This document shows, piece by piece, positions 15,690-24,053 of a stretch of DNA of 64,000 bases (the first letter of the stretch is position 1; each line of letters begins with the position of its first letter). Source of the stretch: Cryomorphaceae bacterium (GTDB lineage Bacteria; Bacteroidota; Bacteroidia; Flavobacteriales_D; Sanyastnellaceae); the NCBI GenBank assembly GCA_016124575.1, contig WGNM01000016.1, positions 62,001-126,000 on the forward strand. The letters run 5' to 3'. The notes under the pieces are model-generated. The model had not been told where the DNA came from. It was given only the letters and a program-made list of their open reading frames with translations, and ran no database searches. The position numbers were made by a program, and so were the translations under genes.

Positions 15690-16454
15690 ATGGATTCCGA
15701 TTTGCTCCACACTGCCATCAAAGCCACCCAAGCGGTGGCGCCTGTTTTACGACACTTTCAAGCGCAGCCCATAGAGGTTTTCACAAAGGCCGACCATAGT
15801 CCGGTAACAGCTGCCGACCAAGCAGCGCACGACCTCATTTACACTTTTCTTTCAAAAACAGGTTATCCCATTGTTTCAGAGGAAGGAGCAATGGAAGAAA
15901 GCCCCATTGCCTATCCTGCTTTTTGGTTGGTCGACCCGCTTGATGGGACAAAAGAGTTCATCAAAAAAAGCAAAGAATTCACCGTCAACATCGCCTTTAT
16001 AAAGCACGGCGTGGCTATTGGCGGTGTGATCGGCATCCCCATGGAGGGCACCATTTGGGTAGGTTCACTAGACAAAGGCTTGCACATCCTTACTGAAGAC
16101 GATGTAGCCCACGGAGTGTTTGAGAAAAAAGCGAATATTATTCAGCACGAGCGACGTAAAATCGTTACTTCCCTTTCACATCCCCATCCGAAAATTACAG
16201 AGTTCATTGCCAAAGAGAGACTTCAATTCCCTGAACTCGAAGTGGTTGCAGCAGGAAGTTCACTGAAGTTTTGTCAAACTGCCATAGGCTCAAACACCAT
16301 TTATCCGCGATTTTCGCCTTGTATGCTATGGGATGTGGCTGCCGGAGATGCCATCCTGCGTGCAGCAGGGAAGAAAATTACTCAGCTATCAAACGGAGAC
16401 CCAATCAATTACAACGCAGCATCGTGGATTGTACCCCCATTTATAGCCGAATGA
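15690..16454 (+). CDS. cysQ: 3'(2'),5'-bisphosphate nucleotidase CysQ
   Basis: 254 residues, inositol-monophosphatase superfamily. Metal-binding motifs are present: TAADQAAHDLI, IVSEEGAMEE (Glu), the signature LVDPLDGTKEFI, and the C-terminal MLWDVAAGDAIL. CysQ removes the 3'-phosphate of PAP/PAPS during sulfate assimilation and nucleotide recycling in the cytoplasm. The putative promoter box TATCTTTA lies at 15678-15685, only 4 bp before the ATG. Its TGA (16452-16454) abuts the rsgA stop on the other strand with no base between. Confidence 0.93.
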   Translation: MDSDLLHTAIKATQAVAPVLRHFQAQPIEVFTKADHSPVTAADQAAHDLIYTFLSKTGYPIVSEEGAMEESPIAYPAFWLVDPLDGTKEFIKKSKEFTVNIAFIKHGVAIGGVIGIPMEGTIWVGSLDKGLHILTEDDVAHGVFEKKANIIQHERRKIVTSLSHPHPKITEFIAKERLQFPELEVVAAGSSLKFCQTAIGSNTIYPRFSPCMLWDVAAGDAILRAAGKKITQLSNGDPINYNAASWIVPPFIAE

Positions 16455-17378
16455 TCACACGCGATACGGGCCTTCTTCTTCGTTGTACATCGACAAATAG
16501 CTCTGGTATCGTTCAGGTGGAATGCTGGTTTCTTCAACCGCTTTGCGCACGGCACATCCCGGTTCATTGATGTGCAGACAATTGTGAAATTTACATTCAG
16601 GCAATAAGCGAAACATCTCTGGGAAATGGTGGTGCAGCTCCTCCTTTGGGATGTCGACCAATCCAAATCCTTTGATACCTGGCGTATCAATAATCCACCC
16701 GCCATCTGGCAGAGGGTGCATTTCCGCAAACGTAGTCGTATGCTTGCCTTTGTTGTGAGAGTCTGAAACCTCAGCAGTTTTCAGCGCCAAGCCAGGAACC
16801 AATTGGTTAATCAGCGTGCTTTTTCCAACGCCTGAGTGTCCGGATATCATGCTTATTTTATCCTTCATCATCCCGCATACAGCGGGGATACCCACGCCGT
16901 GAAGGGCATCGGTTCTTAGGCTGTCATACCCACAAAATCGGTACAGATCCTCCATCCATTCCAAATCCTCCATTTGCTCTTGGTCGTACTCATCGATTTT
17001 ATTAAAAATCAAGGTTACTGGGATGTTGTAGGTGTCGGCAGTTACAAGAAATCGATCAATAAATCCGGTAGATGTCCGCGGACGTTCCAACGTAACCACC
17101 AAAAAAGCACGGTCTACATTGCACGCCACGATGTGGGCTTCTTTGCTGAGATTCACCGATTTCCGAATGATGTAGTTCTTGCGATCTTCAATGATATCGA
17201 TAACCCCGAAACCATCACTATCGATCTCAAAACGCACCCGATCACCTACGGAAATGGGGTTTGTGGTTCTCAAATCCTGCAATCGAAAACGACCTTTGAT
17301 CTGACATACATACTGTTGATTGTCATCACCAAAAACCTCGTACCACTTTCCTGTAGATTTTATTACCAGTCCTTTCAA
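16455..17378 (-). CDS. rsgA: Small ribosomal subunit biogenesis GTPase RsgA (circularly permuted)
   Basis: 307 residues, typical length. An N-terminal OB-fold (about 1-70) is followed by a circularly permuted GTPase: G4 FNKIDEY precedes G1 SGHSGVGKSTLIN and G3 DTPGIKGFG, the hallmark order of RsgA/YjeQ. The C-terminal zinc knuckle is intact (ECKFHNCLHINEPGC: Cys-x4-Cys-x-His-x5-Cys). It checks maturation of the 30S subunit. The minus-strand box TACTTTTG (17401-17394) lies 15 bp before its ATG with a TTG at 17421-17419, a good match to the phylum's promoter form. Converges on cysQ with zero spacing. Confidence 0.96.
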   Translation of the reverse strand: MKGLVIKSTGKWYEVFGDDNQQYVCQIKGRFRLQDLRTTNPISVGDRVRFEIDSDGFGVIDIIEDRKNYIIRKSVNLSKEAHIVACNVDRAFLVVTLERPRTSTGFIDRFLVTADTYNIPVTLIFNKIDEYDQEQMEDLEWMEDLYRFCGYDSLRTDALHGVGIPAVCGMMKDKISMISGHSGVGKSTLINQLVPGLALKTAEVSDSHNKGKHTTTFAEMHPLPDGGWIIDTPGIKGFGLVDIPKEELHHHFPEMFRLLPECKFHNCLHINEPGCAVRKAVEETSIPPERYQSYLSMYNEEEGPYRV

Positions 17379-17393
17379 TTGATATCTTTACAA

Positions 17394-17433
17394 CAAAAGT
17401 ACTGATTCAGACGCTGATCAATTGCTACCTTTG
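17394..17433. promoter_or_regulatory. Divergent promoter pair for rsgA and gldA
   Basis: TACTTTTG on the minus strand at 17401-17394, with TTG 17 nt further upstream (17421-17419), serves rsgA. TACCTTTG on the plus strand at 17426-17433, 17 bp before the ATG, serves gldA. Both match TAnnTTTG; the two promoters overlap head to head within 40 bp. Confidence 0.5.
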
Positions 17434-17450
17434 ACATTCAATTCGCATTT

Positions 17451-18362
17451 ATGTCGATAGAAATTTCGCATGTAAGTAAGTTTTACGGGGAGCAAAAGGC
17501 ACTCAACGATGTATCATTGAACATTGGCAGTGGAGAAATCATTGGTTTTTTAGGTCCAAACGGGGCAGGAAAGTCAACCATGATGAAAATAATCACCTGC
17601 TTTATTCCTCCATCGGAAGGAACGGTTAAGGTGTGTGGTTTCGATGTTGGGGAAGAGGCCTTGGAGGTAAGAAAGAAGGTTGGCTATTTGCCTGAGCACA
17701 ACCCCTTGTATTTGGAGATGTATGTGAAAGAATACCTTTCGTTTGTCGGTGGAATTTACAAGCTCAACAATCTGAAATCAAGGGTTGACGACATGATTCA
17801 TCGGGTGGGATTAGAAAAAGAACAGCACAAGCTTATTGGGGCATTGTCGAAGGGTTATCGTCAGCGTGTAGGCCTCGCTCAAGCCATGATTCACGACCCT
17901 GAAGTGCTGATACTCGACGAGCCTACCAGCGGCTTGGACCCCAATCAATTGGTTGGCATTCGCGAATTGATTCGAACTATCGGGAAAGAAAAAACGGTTA
18001 TGCTTTCAACACACATTATGCAAGAGGTAGAGGCTATTTGCAACCGTGTTGTTATCATCAATCGTGGAAACGTGGTGGCTGATGAACCTTCAGCAAATTT
18101 ACGAGGCCGCACCCGTGCCGGGGCTGCTGCAGTTACGGTTGAATTCGATAAACCGGTTGAATTGTCGCAGCTACGCACAATACCAGGCGTTAGTGGTGTT
18201 GAATCGGTATCAAATGGCATTTGGAAGCTCACCACTGTTGGCGACAACGATTCCAGGAAAGTAATATCTGAATGGGCGCAACAAAACGACCTCTTTGTCT
18301 TGGCCATGAAACGCGAAGAGCAAAGCCTTGAAGATGTGTTCAAAGAGCTCACGAATTCCTAA
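17451..18362 (+). CDS. gldA: Gliding-motility-associated ABC transporter ATPase GldA
   Basis: 303 residues. It is an ABC ATPase with Walker A FLGPNGAGKST, Q-loop LPEHNPLY, signature LSKGYRQRVGLAQAM, Walker B VLILDEPTSGLD and the STHIMQEV switch histidine. The C-terminal about 80 residues (AAVTVEFDKPVELSQL onward) match the GldA/NosF-like extension. GldA with GldF and GldG forms an inner-membrane exporter linked to gliding in Flavobacteria. gldF and gldG are not in this window, so gldA stands alone here, as it does in other gliding Bacteroidota where the two loci are separate (recalled, not checked). Confidence 0.88.
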   Translation: MSIEISHVSKFYGEQKALNDVSLNIGSGEIIGFLGPNGAGKSTMMKIITCFIPPSEGTVKVCGFDVGEEALEVRKKVGYLPEHNPLYLEMYVKEYLSFVGGIYKLNNLKSRVDDMIHRVGLEKEQHKLIGALSKGYRQRVGLAQAMIHDPEVLILDEPTSGLDPNQLVGIRELIRTIGKEKTVMLSTHIMQEVEAICNRVVIINRGNVVADEPSANLRGRTRAGAAAVTVEFDKPVELSQLRTIPGVSGVESVSNGIWKLTTVGDNDSRKVISEWAQQNDLFVLAMKREEQSLEDVFKELTNS

Positions 18363-18486
18363 TATTTCGGTTTGAAAAACATCCCCGCTGGGAGTACATC
18401 TTCATCGCACCAAAAAGCCCGTTTCGGCGATCGGAATTAGGAGAGTCAGATTGAAAATGAGAGCGAAGGTTTGTTATTATTGCAGG

Positions 18487-18840
18487 TAATCGCAAAGAAC
18501 ACGTGGTTATGGTTTGCATCTATCTTTTTTTTACAATGTGCTAGCAGTCTATTTCGTCTCTGCGCGCTTTGCGGAGTGTGGTTTCTCTGCGTCTAGAAAA
18601 AGAAATCATGACCAACTTTGTATTCTCTCTTTTTGTGTATTTAAAAAGTTAATCGCAGAGAACGCGGAGGTAAGCGCAGAGAACGCAAAGAAAAACCCTT
18701 AAGCGTTGTAGGGTTTTGGAGAGCGAGAATGAAAATGAGAGCGAAGGTGCGAACCTGGATGTTGGTTTTGAACTCCGAAAGGGTGGTATTGTCCTGGTGA
18801 ATCGCAGAGAACGCAAAGGTTAGCGCAGAGAACGCAGAGA
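18487..18840. repeat. CGCAGAGAACGC repeat family, three larger units in both orientations
   Basis: Forward units are at 18650-18690 and 18799-18840. Each carries two CGCAGAGAACG motifs 21 bp apart (starting at 18654 and 18675, then 18804 and 18825). A diverged single forward motif is at 18489-18503 (TCGCAAAGAACACG). An inverted unit is at 18555-18594 (TCTCTGCGCGCTTTGCGG ... TTTCTCTGCGTCT). The inverted and first forward units could pair into a long stem around the AT-rich spacer 18595-18649. Confidence 0.7.
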
Positions 18841-18926
18841 TTGATTTTGAAGGGGATATGCATCATTAACGCAATGAAAAACCCTCGTGTCTCAATACTC
18901 ACACTCAAGACTGTTTTTATTTTTTC

Positions 18927-18954
18927 CGGTGGTTTCGACTCCGCTCAACCACCG
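18927..18954. repeat. REP-like palindrome
   Basis: CGGTGGTT (18927-18934) and AACCACCG (18947-18954) form a perfect 8-bp stem around the loop TCGACTCCGCTC. The sequence type (TTTCGACTCCGCTCAACC) resembles extragenic palindromes dispersed in many Bacteroidota genomes. It lies 37 bp downstream of the stop of the minus-strand lipoprotein gene and could end that transcript. Confidence 0.55.
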
Positions 18955-18990
18955 ATTATTCTCCACACTCTGAAATCAAATGGCAACTAT

Positions 18991-19491
18991 TCATTGATTT
19001 CTGTTAGGTCTAACACAAATGATTGTGTCAACATGAATTCTCGAAGGGTCGAAATAATGGGACTTATCTATCATGTGAATGGAATCAATTTCACTTGTCA
19101 ATTGATTGATTTTGACATTAATCCATATTCTCCCCCAATTAATACTATCACTGTAGCATTTAGCAGCTGGAACTCCAATTGACTTGATCCCACCATTCTT
19201 CGAGTAACCCTCAATTATATTCCCTCGAAAGCTATTACAAATATCATCTGCACTTAGTTGTTTCAAGCATGGGTCAAGCTCAAGAAGAAGCATCTCTAAC
19301 TCATTTTCGATGTTTGATTTCAGGCAATAACAACCGTCCAGTGAATCTGACGGAATAAACTCATCCCGAGCAATCTCACGAAAGCGATCTAATTTGCACT
19401 TGCAATCGTTTTTCACCTGTTTCTTTTGAAGTAGCGAACAACCGCACAAAAAGAGAGCTGCAACCAAAAGAGATATTTTCAAAGTACTCAT
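18991..19491 (-). CDS. Small cysteine-rich lipoprotein of unknown function
   Basis: 166 residues. The N-terminus MSTLKISLLVAALFLCGC has a lipobox-like LCGC (Cys 18). The mature part has further cysteines (CKCKLD, GCYCLK, DPCLKQ, DICNSF, AKCYSD, IICVRP) that could pair in the oxidising envelope. No domain is recognised. Its ATG overlaps the stop of the decayed protease/T9SS gene by 4 bp (ATGA), so it was probably translated with that gene. It lies at the edge of the repeat-rich accessory stretch. Confidence 0.65.
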   Translation of the reverse strand: MSTLKISLLVAALFLCGCSLLQKKQVKNDCKCKLDRFREIARDEFIPSDSLDGCYCLKSNIENELEMLLLELDPCLKQLSADDICNSFRGNIIEGYSKNGGIKSIGVPAAKCYSDSINWGRIWINVKINQLTSEIDSIHMIDKSHYFDPSRIHVDTIICVRPNRNQ

Positions 19492-19949
19492 TCGATAACA
19501 AATTTAGAACTCCATGTGCGATTGGATGTTTGAATGAAGTATATGCCTCCTGCATAGCCGCTGCAATTTACCGTCATGCGTGTTAAATCAATCGGTCGGA
19601 GTTCTATCTGTTTGCCATGAACATCATAAATATAGAGCAGTTCTCCTAAAAATGAGTCGGGAATGTTCTCGAGTAGTACCTCGCTCGAGCTTGGAACAGG
19701 AAAAAGTAGAATATCATTCATTGTTTCTTCAACATAGTTGTTTGAAACACACTCAAAGTAGCCGTGTGATAAATACCCACACAAATTTACCCACTCGTTG
19801 TTCAAGCTTTGGTCAAGGATATAACTTCCACCATCCAAAGCTGTCTGATCCAATTGTCTCTTGCAGGGCTCATTGTCTGTTGTGGTCCACAACATTACAT
19901 CATTTTCATTATTCGAATGTCTTAACCCATGCCAATGACCTATTTCATG
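19488..19949 (-). pseudogene. Remnant of a metzincin (matrixin-like) protease with T9SS type A tail
   Basis: An ATG-initiated frame covers 19488-19895 (135 residues), but reading the same frame upstream to 19949 gives HEIGHWHGLRH, the zinc motif HExxHxxGxxH. It continues HSNNENDVM, matching the matrixin pattern HS-x5-(V/L)M where the Met is the Met-turn. Directly before the first His is an in-frame TAA (19952-19950), and no start codon serves this segment. The catalytic core is therefore present but the N-terminal half, signal peptide and start are gone. The C-terminus still carries a degenerate T9SS type A sorting domain (LLFPVPSSSEVLLENI ... GGIYFIQTS). Either a deletion/rearrangement junction or decay explains it. 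The residual ORF may be translated but should not be exported. Confidence 0.7.
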
Positions 19950-20071
19950 TTAAGGCGCATAGCGCAGCCGACAATCTTCACCAACAGTTCTTTTCGTCTA
20001 TCGACAAATCGAACTTAATCCATTTAGTTGAAGTTTCCAAATTAAACATGAAAGACTACAATTTAGTAAAC

Positions 20072-20111
20072 AAAAAAAGCCCCGCTTATGCGGGGCTCGT
20101 GCGGGGCTTTT
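20072..20111 (-). terminator. Intrinsic terminator of groESL
   Basis: On the minus strand AGCCCCGC-ATAA-GCGGGGCT is followed by seven Ts, 36 bp after the groEL stop. A second copy of the GC arm (GCGGGGCTTTT, 20101-20111) can pair with the same partner arm, giving two mutually exclusive stems. That lets the element act in both directions. Confidence 0.88.
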
Positions 20112-20133
20112 ATATCCTCTAAAAATCGAAATC

Positions 20134-21774
<1,641 letters not shown>

Positions 21775-21786
21775 TTAATTTGTGAT

Positions 21787-22071
21787 TCAAATGATTGCAA
21801 AAATGTCTGACTCGCGCATAATGAGGTAATCTTTCCCCTCAACGCTTAGTTCTGTTCCGGCATACTTGCCGTACAATACAGTGTCTCCTACAGCTACGGT
21901 CATCGGCTCATCTACCTTTCCTGTACCTACAGCAATTACTTTTCCGCGCTGTGGCTTCTCTTTGGCTGTATCAGGAATAATGATTCCACTTGCTGTTTTC
22001 TCTTCTGCCGGCGCTGGCTCTACCAACACGCGGTCAGCCAATGGCTTAACATTTACTGACATATGATTCAC
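21787..22071 (-). CDS. groES: 10 kDa co-chaperonin GroES
   Basis: 94 residues from ATG 22071 ([15 protein letters not shown]). The second ATG at 22062 (MSVNVK) gives the more common N-terminus and could be the true start. The signature [25 protein letters not shown] includes the mobile loop that contacts GroEL. The C-terminal [11 protein letters not shown] matches the family. First gene of the groESL operon, separated from secG by a terminator-like hairpin and a 13-bp palindrome. No CIRCE element (TTAGCACTC) is present. Confidence 0.98.
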   Translation of the reverse strand: MNHMSVNVKPLADRVLVEPAPAEEKTASGIIIPDTAKEKPQRGKVIAVGTGKVDEPMTVAVGDTVLYGKYAGTELSVEGKDYLIMRESDIFAII

Positions 22072-22151
22072 TTATTTTTGGTTTAACTTTTATGAGTTTG
22101 ACCGTTCTAGTCATTTTCTATGCCAAGGCAATTTTCACCTTGAGAAAGGAC

Positions 22152-22164
22152 AAAATGCCATTTT
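22152..22164. promoter_or_regulatory. 13-bp palindrome AAAATG-C-CATTTT in the groES leader region
   Basis: Perfect 6-bp arms around one base, 80 bp upstream of the groES start and immediately downstream of the secG terminator hairpin. The position suits an operator or an upstream element for heat-shock control; no regulator is known to me. A weak sigma-54-like TTGGCA-N8-GA match lies at 22126-22110 (minus), lacking the canonical -12 GC. Confidence 0.35.
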
Positions 22165-22170
22165 ACGGAC

Positions 22171-22204
22171 AAAAAAAATGTCAGTATGGTGACATACTGA
22201 CATT
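22171..22204 (-). terminator. Terminator-like perfect hairpin after secG
   Basis: On the minus strand, a perfect 12-bp stem AATGTCAGTATG / CATACTGACATT with a 4-nt loop (22204-22193 and 22188-22177) is followed by a run of T, eight in all counting the stem end. It lies 20 bp after the secG stop. The stem is AT-rich, so efficiency may be modest; its perfection would also suit a protein-binding site. Confidence 0.65.
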
Positions 22205-22224
22205 CAAAATTCGTTTTGATCTTA

Positions 22225-22536
22225 TTACTCGGCAGGCACTTCAGCACCACCATCCAATCCTTCGATAGGAGCAGTAACCTCTTCTTGGAACGTATTGCTG
22301 CTTCCGTCTTTCTTGTTGCCATAGAAGGCAGCTGAAGACATGCACAACACGAACAATGCGATTGTCAAATACCAAGTTGCTTTCTCAAGAAAGTCAGCGG
22401 TCTTTTGAACACCACCAATTTGTGACGCACCTTGAAAACCTGTTGCCAAGCCTCCACCTTTAGAATTCTGAACTAGAATCACTGCTGCGAGCAAAAAGCA
22501 CACTACAAGAATCAATACAATGATAAAGTAACCCAT
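22225..22536 (-). CDS. secG: Protein translocase subunit SecG
   Basis: 103 residues with two membrane segments (about 3-22 and 56-74) separated by the conserved cytoplasmic loop NSKGGGLATGFQGASQIGGV, diagnostic for SecG. The acidic C-terminal tail (EEVTAPIEGLDGG) is as seen in other Bacteroidota. SecG assists SecYE-dependent export. It starts 9 bp after the TPR-like gene and ends the lptE-side operon before a terminator hairpin. Confidence 0.95.
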   Translation of the reverse strand: MGYFIIVLILVVCFLLAAVILVQNSKGGGLATGFQGASQIGGVQKTADFLEKATWYLTIALFVLCMSSAAFYGNKKDGSSNTFQEEVTAPIEGLDGGAEVPAE

Positions 22537-22545
22537 CTTTTCCGC

Positions 22546-23538
22546 TTATTTCGTTGATTTTCTTCGCTCCTGGAGCTTTTTAATTTGGTTTGCAAAGTAA
22601 ACGCTTTTTTCTGGAAACTTCAAACTTAGGACATTATACGCTTTTATGGCCTTTGCAAATTGTCCCTGTTCCGCGTAAATCTTAGCCATGGTCTCGGTTA
22701 CAAAGGTCTCGTCTTCAACCAAACTCAACCGTGCGATGTCGTCAGATCGAAACTGATCGGCTTTGCCTGGGGTGATTTTCGGACTAATCTTGATAAACCT
22801 GTCTATCAATGCTTGCTGTTTCTTCTTGGGGTCAGAAGGCAATTCAACGGGCGCGATTTCTTTCTCAAACGCACTTCCCGCGGCTCTGCTTTTCAGCCAT
22901 GTCGCATAGGCAGATAATGTTTGAGGTGCCGTTATTGGTTCTGTGCGCTTCGTGCTTTGTGCCTCTTCTTCCTCAATCTCTTCTACCTCCCCGGCTTCTA
23001 TCTCAATGGTGCTCGAAATGGCCTCAAGCAAAATCTCACGTTGCAAATCATCAAAATCGCTGGCTTTTTTAATCGGCAACAACTCAACAGGCTCAATTTC
23101 CGATGTTTTATCAACGGGGGCAATCACATCTGCTTCAGCTATAAATTCAGGGGCATCGACAACAATTTCTTGTTCTTCAGGAATCAGATCAACAACTGGA
23201 ACCTCTTCCAATTTCGATTCTTCTGGCTCTATTTCAGTTTCTACTTCGTAGGTTTCGTGTACCTCACCAATTTCCTTCTCGAAAGATCGCACGTGTTCTT
23301 CCAAGCGCTCCTTGGTTAAAAATGCGTACAACGCCGACCGGCTGCTGGCATAAACGGCTGCTTTTTGGAGGTGTTTATCAAGATCAATGTGCGATTGGTT
23401 ATGATCAGCCTTGCACAACAATATATGTCCGATACTGAACCACGGATACTCGGCTGTAACCTTCAGTAAATCATCGCGCATGTCGACGAGCCCGCTGTGC
23501 GGGGATGAACTAGCTTTGATGAAATCTTCTTTAACCAT
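22546..23538 (-). CDS. Acidic TPR-like protein of unknown function in the lptE-secG operon
   Basis: 330 residues, no signal peptide. Residues 1-90 form a helical domain (DLLKVTAEYPWFSIGHILLCK ... SSRSALYAFLTKERL). Residues about 95-200 are a long acidic, low-complexity linker (repeated EEIE/EVEE). The C-terminal 80 residues contain TPR-like helices (FVTETMAKIYAEQGQFAKAIKAYNVLSLKFPEKSVYF). Similar genes sit beside secG in other Flavobacteriia (recalled). It starts 2 bp after lptE. A scaffold or assembly role is possible, but no function is established. Confidence 0.8.
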   Translation of the reverse strand: MVKEDFIKASSSPHSGLVDMRDDLLKVTAEYPWFSIGHILLCKADHNQSHIDLDKHLQKAAVYASSRSALYAFLTKERLEEHVRSFEKEIGEVHETYEVETEIEPEESKLEEVPVVDLIPEEQEIVVDAPEFIAEADVIAPVDKTSEIEPVELLPIKKASDFDDLQREILLEAISSTIEIEAGEVEEIEEEEAQSTKRTEPITAPQTLSAYATWLKSRAAGSAFEKEIAPVELPSDPKKKQQALIDRFIKISPKITPGKADQFRSDDIARLSLVEDETFVTETMAKIYAEQGQFAKAIKAYNVLSLKFPEKSVYFANQIKKLQERRKSTK

Positions 23539-23540
23539 GC

Positions 23541-24053
23541 CTACCAGTTTCCTAAGCTCGCGTTGAAAATTTCTTGGAGCAACTGCTCGTTGATCTGACT
23601 CATTAAATCTTCTTCTACTGTTAATAGATCCGATGAACTGTCGTAGTCGGCAAATTTACTGAATGACCGATCGAACGATAAATCTTTTTCAATGGTATTG
23701 GTATATCGCACTTGGACGGTCACCGTCAATCGGTTGCGCGAAGCTGTTTCATCGCCTTGCACACTGATGGGCTGCACGCGATAATCAACAATGGCGCCGC
23801 TGTACCTTAGCTCACCGTCTTCATCAACCAGTTTCAAGGTCGATTGGCGCTGTATTAAATCTTTCAGCGATTCAGTGAAGTTCAAGGCAACCGTCGGACT
23901 GGCTTGAGGTGTCTGCGATTTGAAGTAGTCAACAGAATAGGTGCGTGCTCCTGAAGTCTGCGCCCCATACGGAGTATACACCCCACATCCGCCCGCTAGG
24001 GCGACAAGGAAAATAAAAGAGATGTATCGCATTAACCTCATCATGCTGTTCAC
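23541..24053 (-). CDS. lptE: LPS-assembly lipoprotein LptE
   Basis: 170 residues using GTG at 24053, whose GTGA overlaps the TGA of the sigma-54 regulator; an ATG at 24044 (MMRLMRY) is an alternative. The N-terminus is a lipoprotein signal ending LAGGC (Cys 23), then GVYTPYGA and an alpha/beta domain with TESLKDLIQRQSTL, IVDYRVQPISVQ and RLTVTVQVRYTN, matching the Bacteroidota LptE family. LptE plugs the LptD barrel that inserts LPS in the outer leaflet. Its coupling to a sigma-54 activator is notable. Confidence 0.85.
   Translation of the reverse strand: MNSMMRLMRYISFIFLVALAGGCGVYTPYGAQTSGARTYSVDYFKSQTPQASPTVALNFTESLKDLIQRQSTLKLVDEDGELRYSGAIVDYRVQPISVQGDETASRNRLTVTVQVRYTNTIEKDLSFDRSFSKFADYDSSSDLLTVEEDLMSQINEQLLQEIFNASLGNW

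Larger units (their letters stand above)
18363..18990. repeat. Non-coding repeat-rich region between gldA and the 18991-19491 lipoprotein gene
   Basis: No credible gene. Two repeat families are visible. The first is a 19-bp exact direct repeat, TGAAAATGAGAGCGAAGGT, at 18452-18470 and 18730-18748. The second is a family built on CGCAGAGAACGC with a 21-bp internal period (see separate entry). A perfect 8-bp hairpin AAAACCCT/AGGGTTTT lies at 18692-18717, and a REP-like palindrome at 18927-18954. Such dispersed repeats are typical of intergenic accessory DNA in this phylum. Confidence 0.75.

Noticed and set aside
18487-18840. Repeats examined as a possible CRISPR array
   Set aside because: Units are not regularly spaced, occur in both orientations, have only 10-bp unique stretches inside a 21-bp period, and no cas genes are near.
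19916-19966. CTTAAC ... GTTAAG inverted pair and GCGC-ATA-GCGC considered as an integron attC site
   Set aside because: One arm lies inside protease coding sequence, the GTTAAGG core does not fit GTTRRRY, and there is no integrase or cassette series.
22171-22204. Perfect inverted repeat before groES as a dedicated operator
   Set aside because: On the secG strand it is followed at once by a T-run, so a terminator explains it more simply; an operator role is kept only as a secondary possibility.
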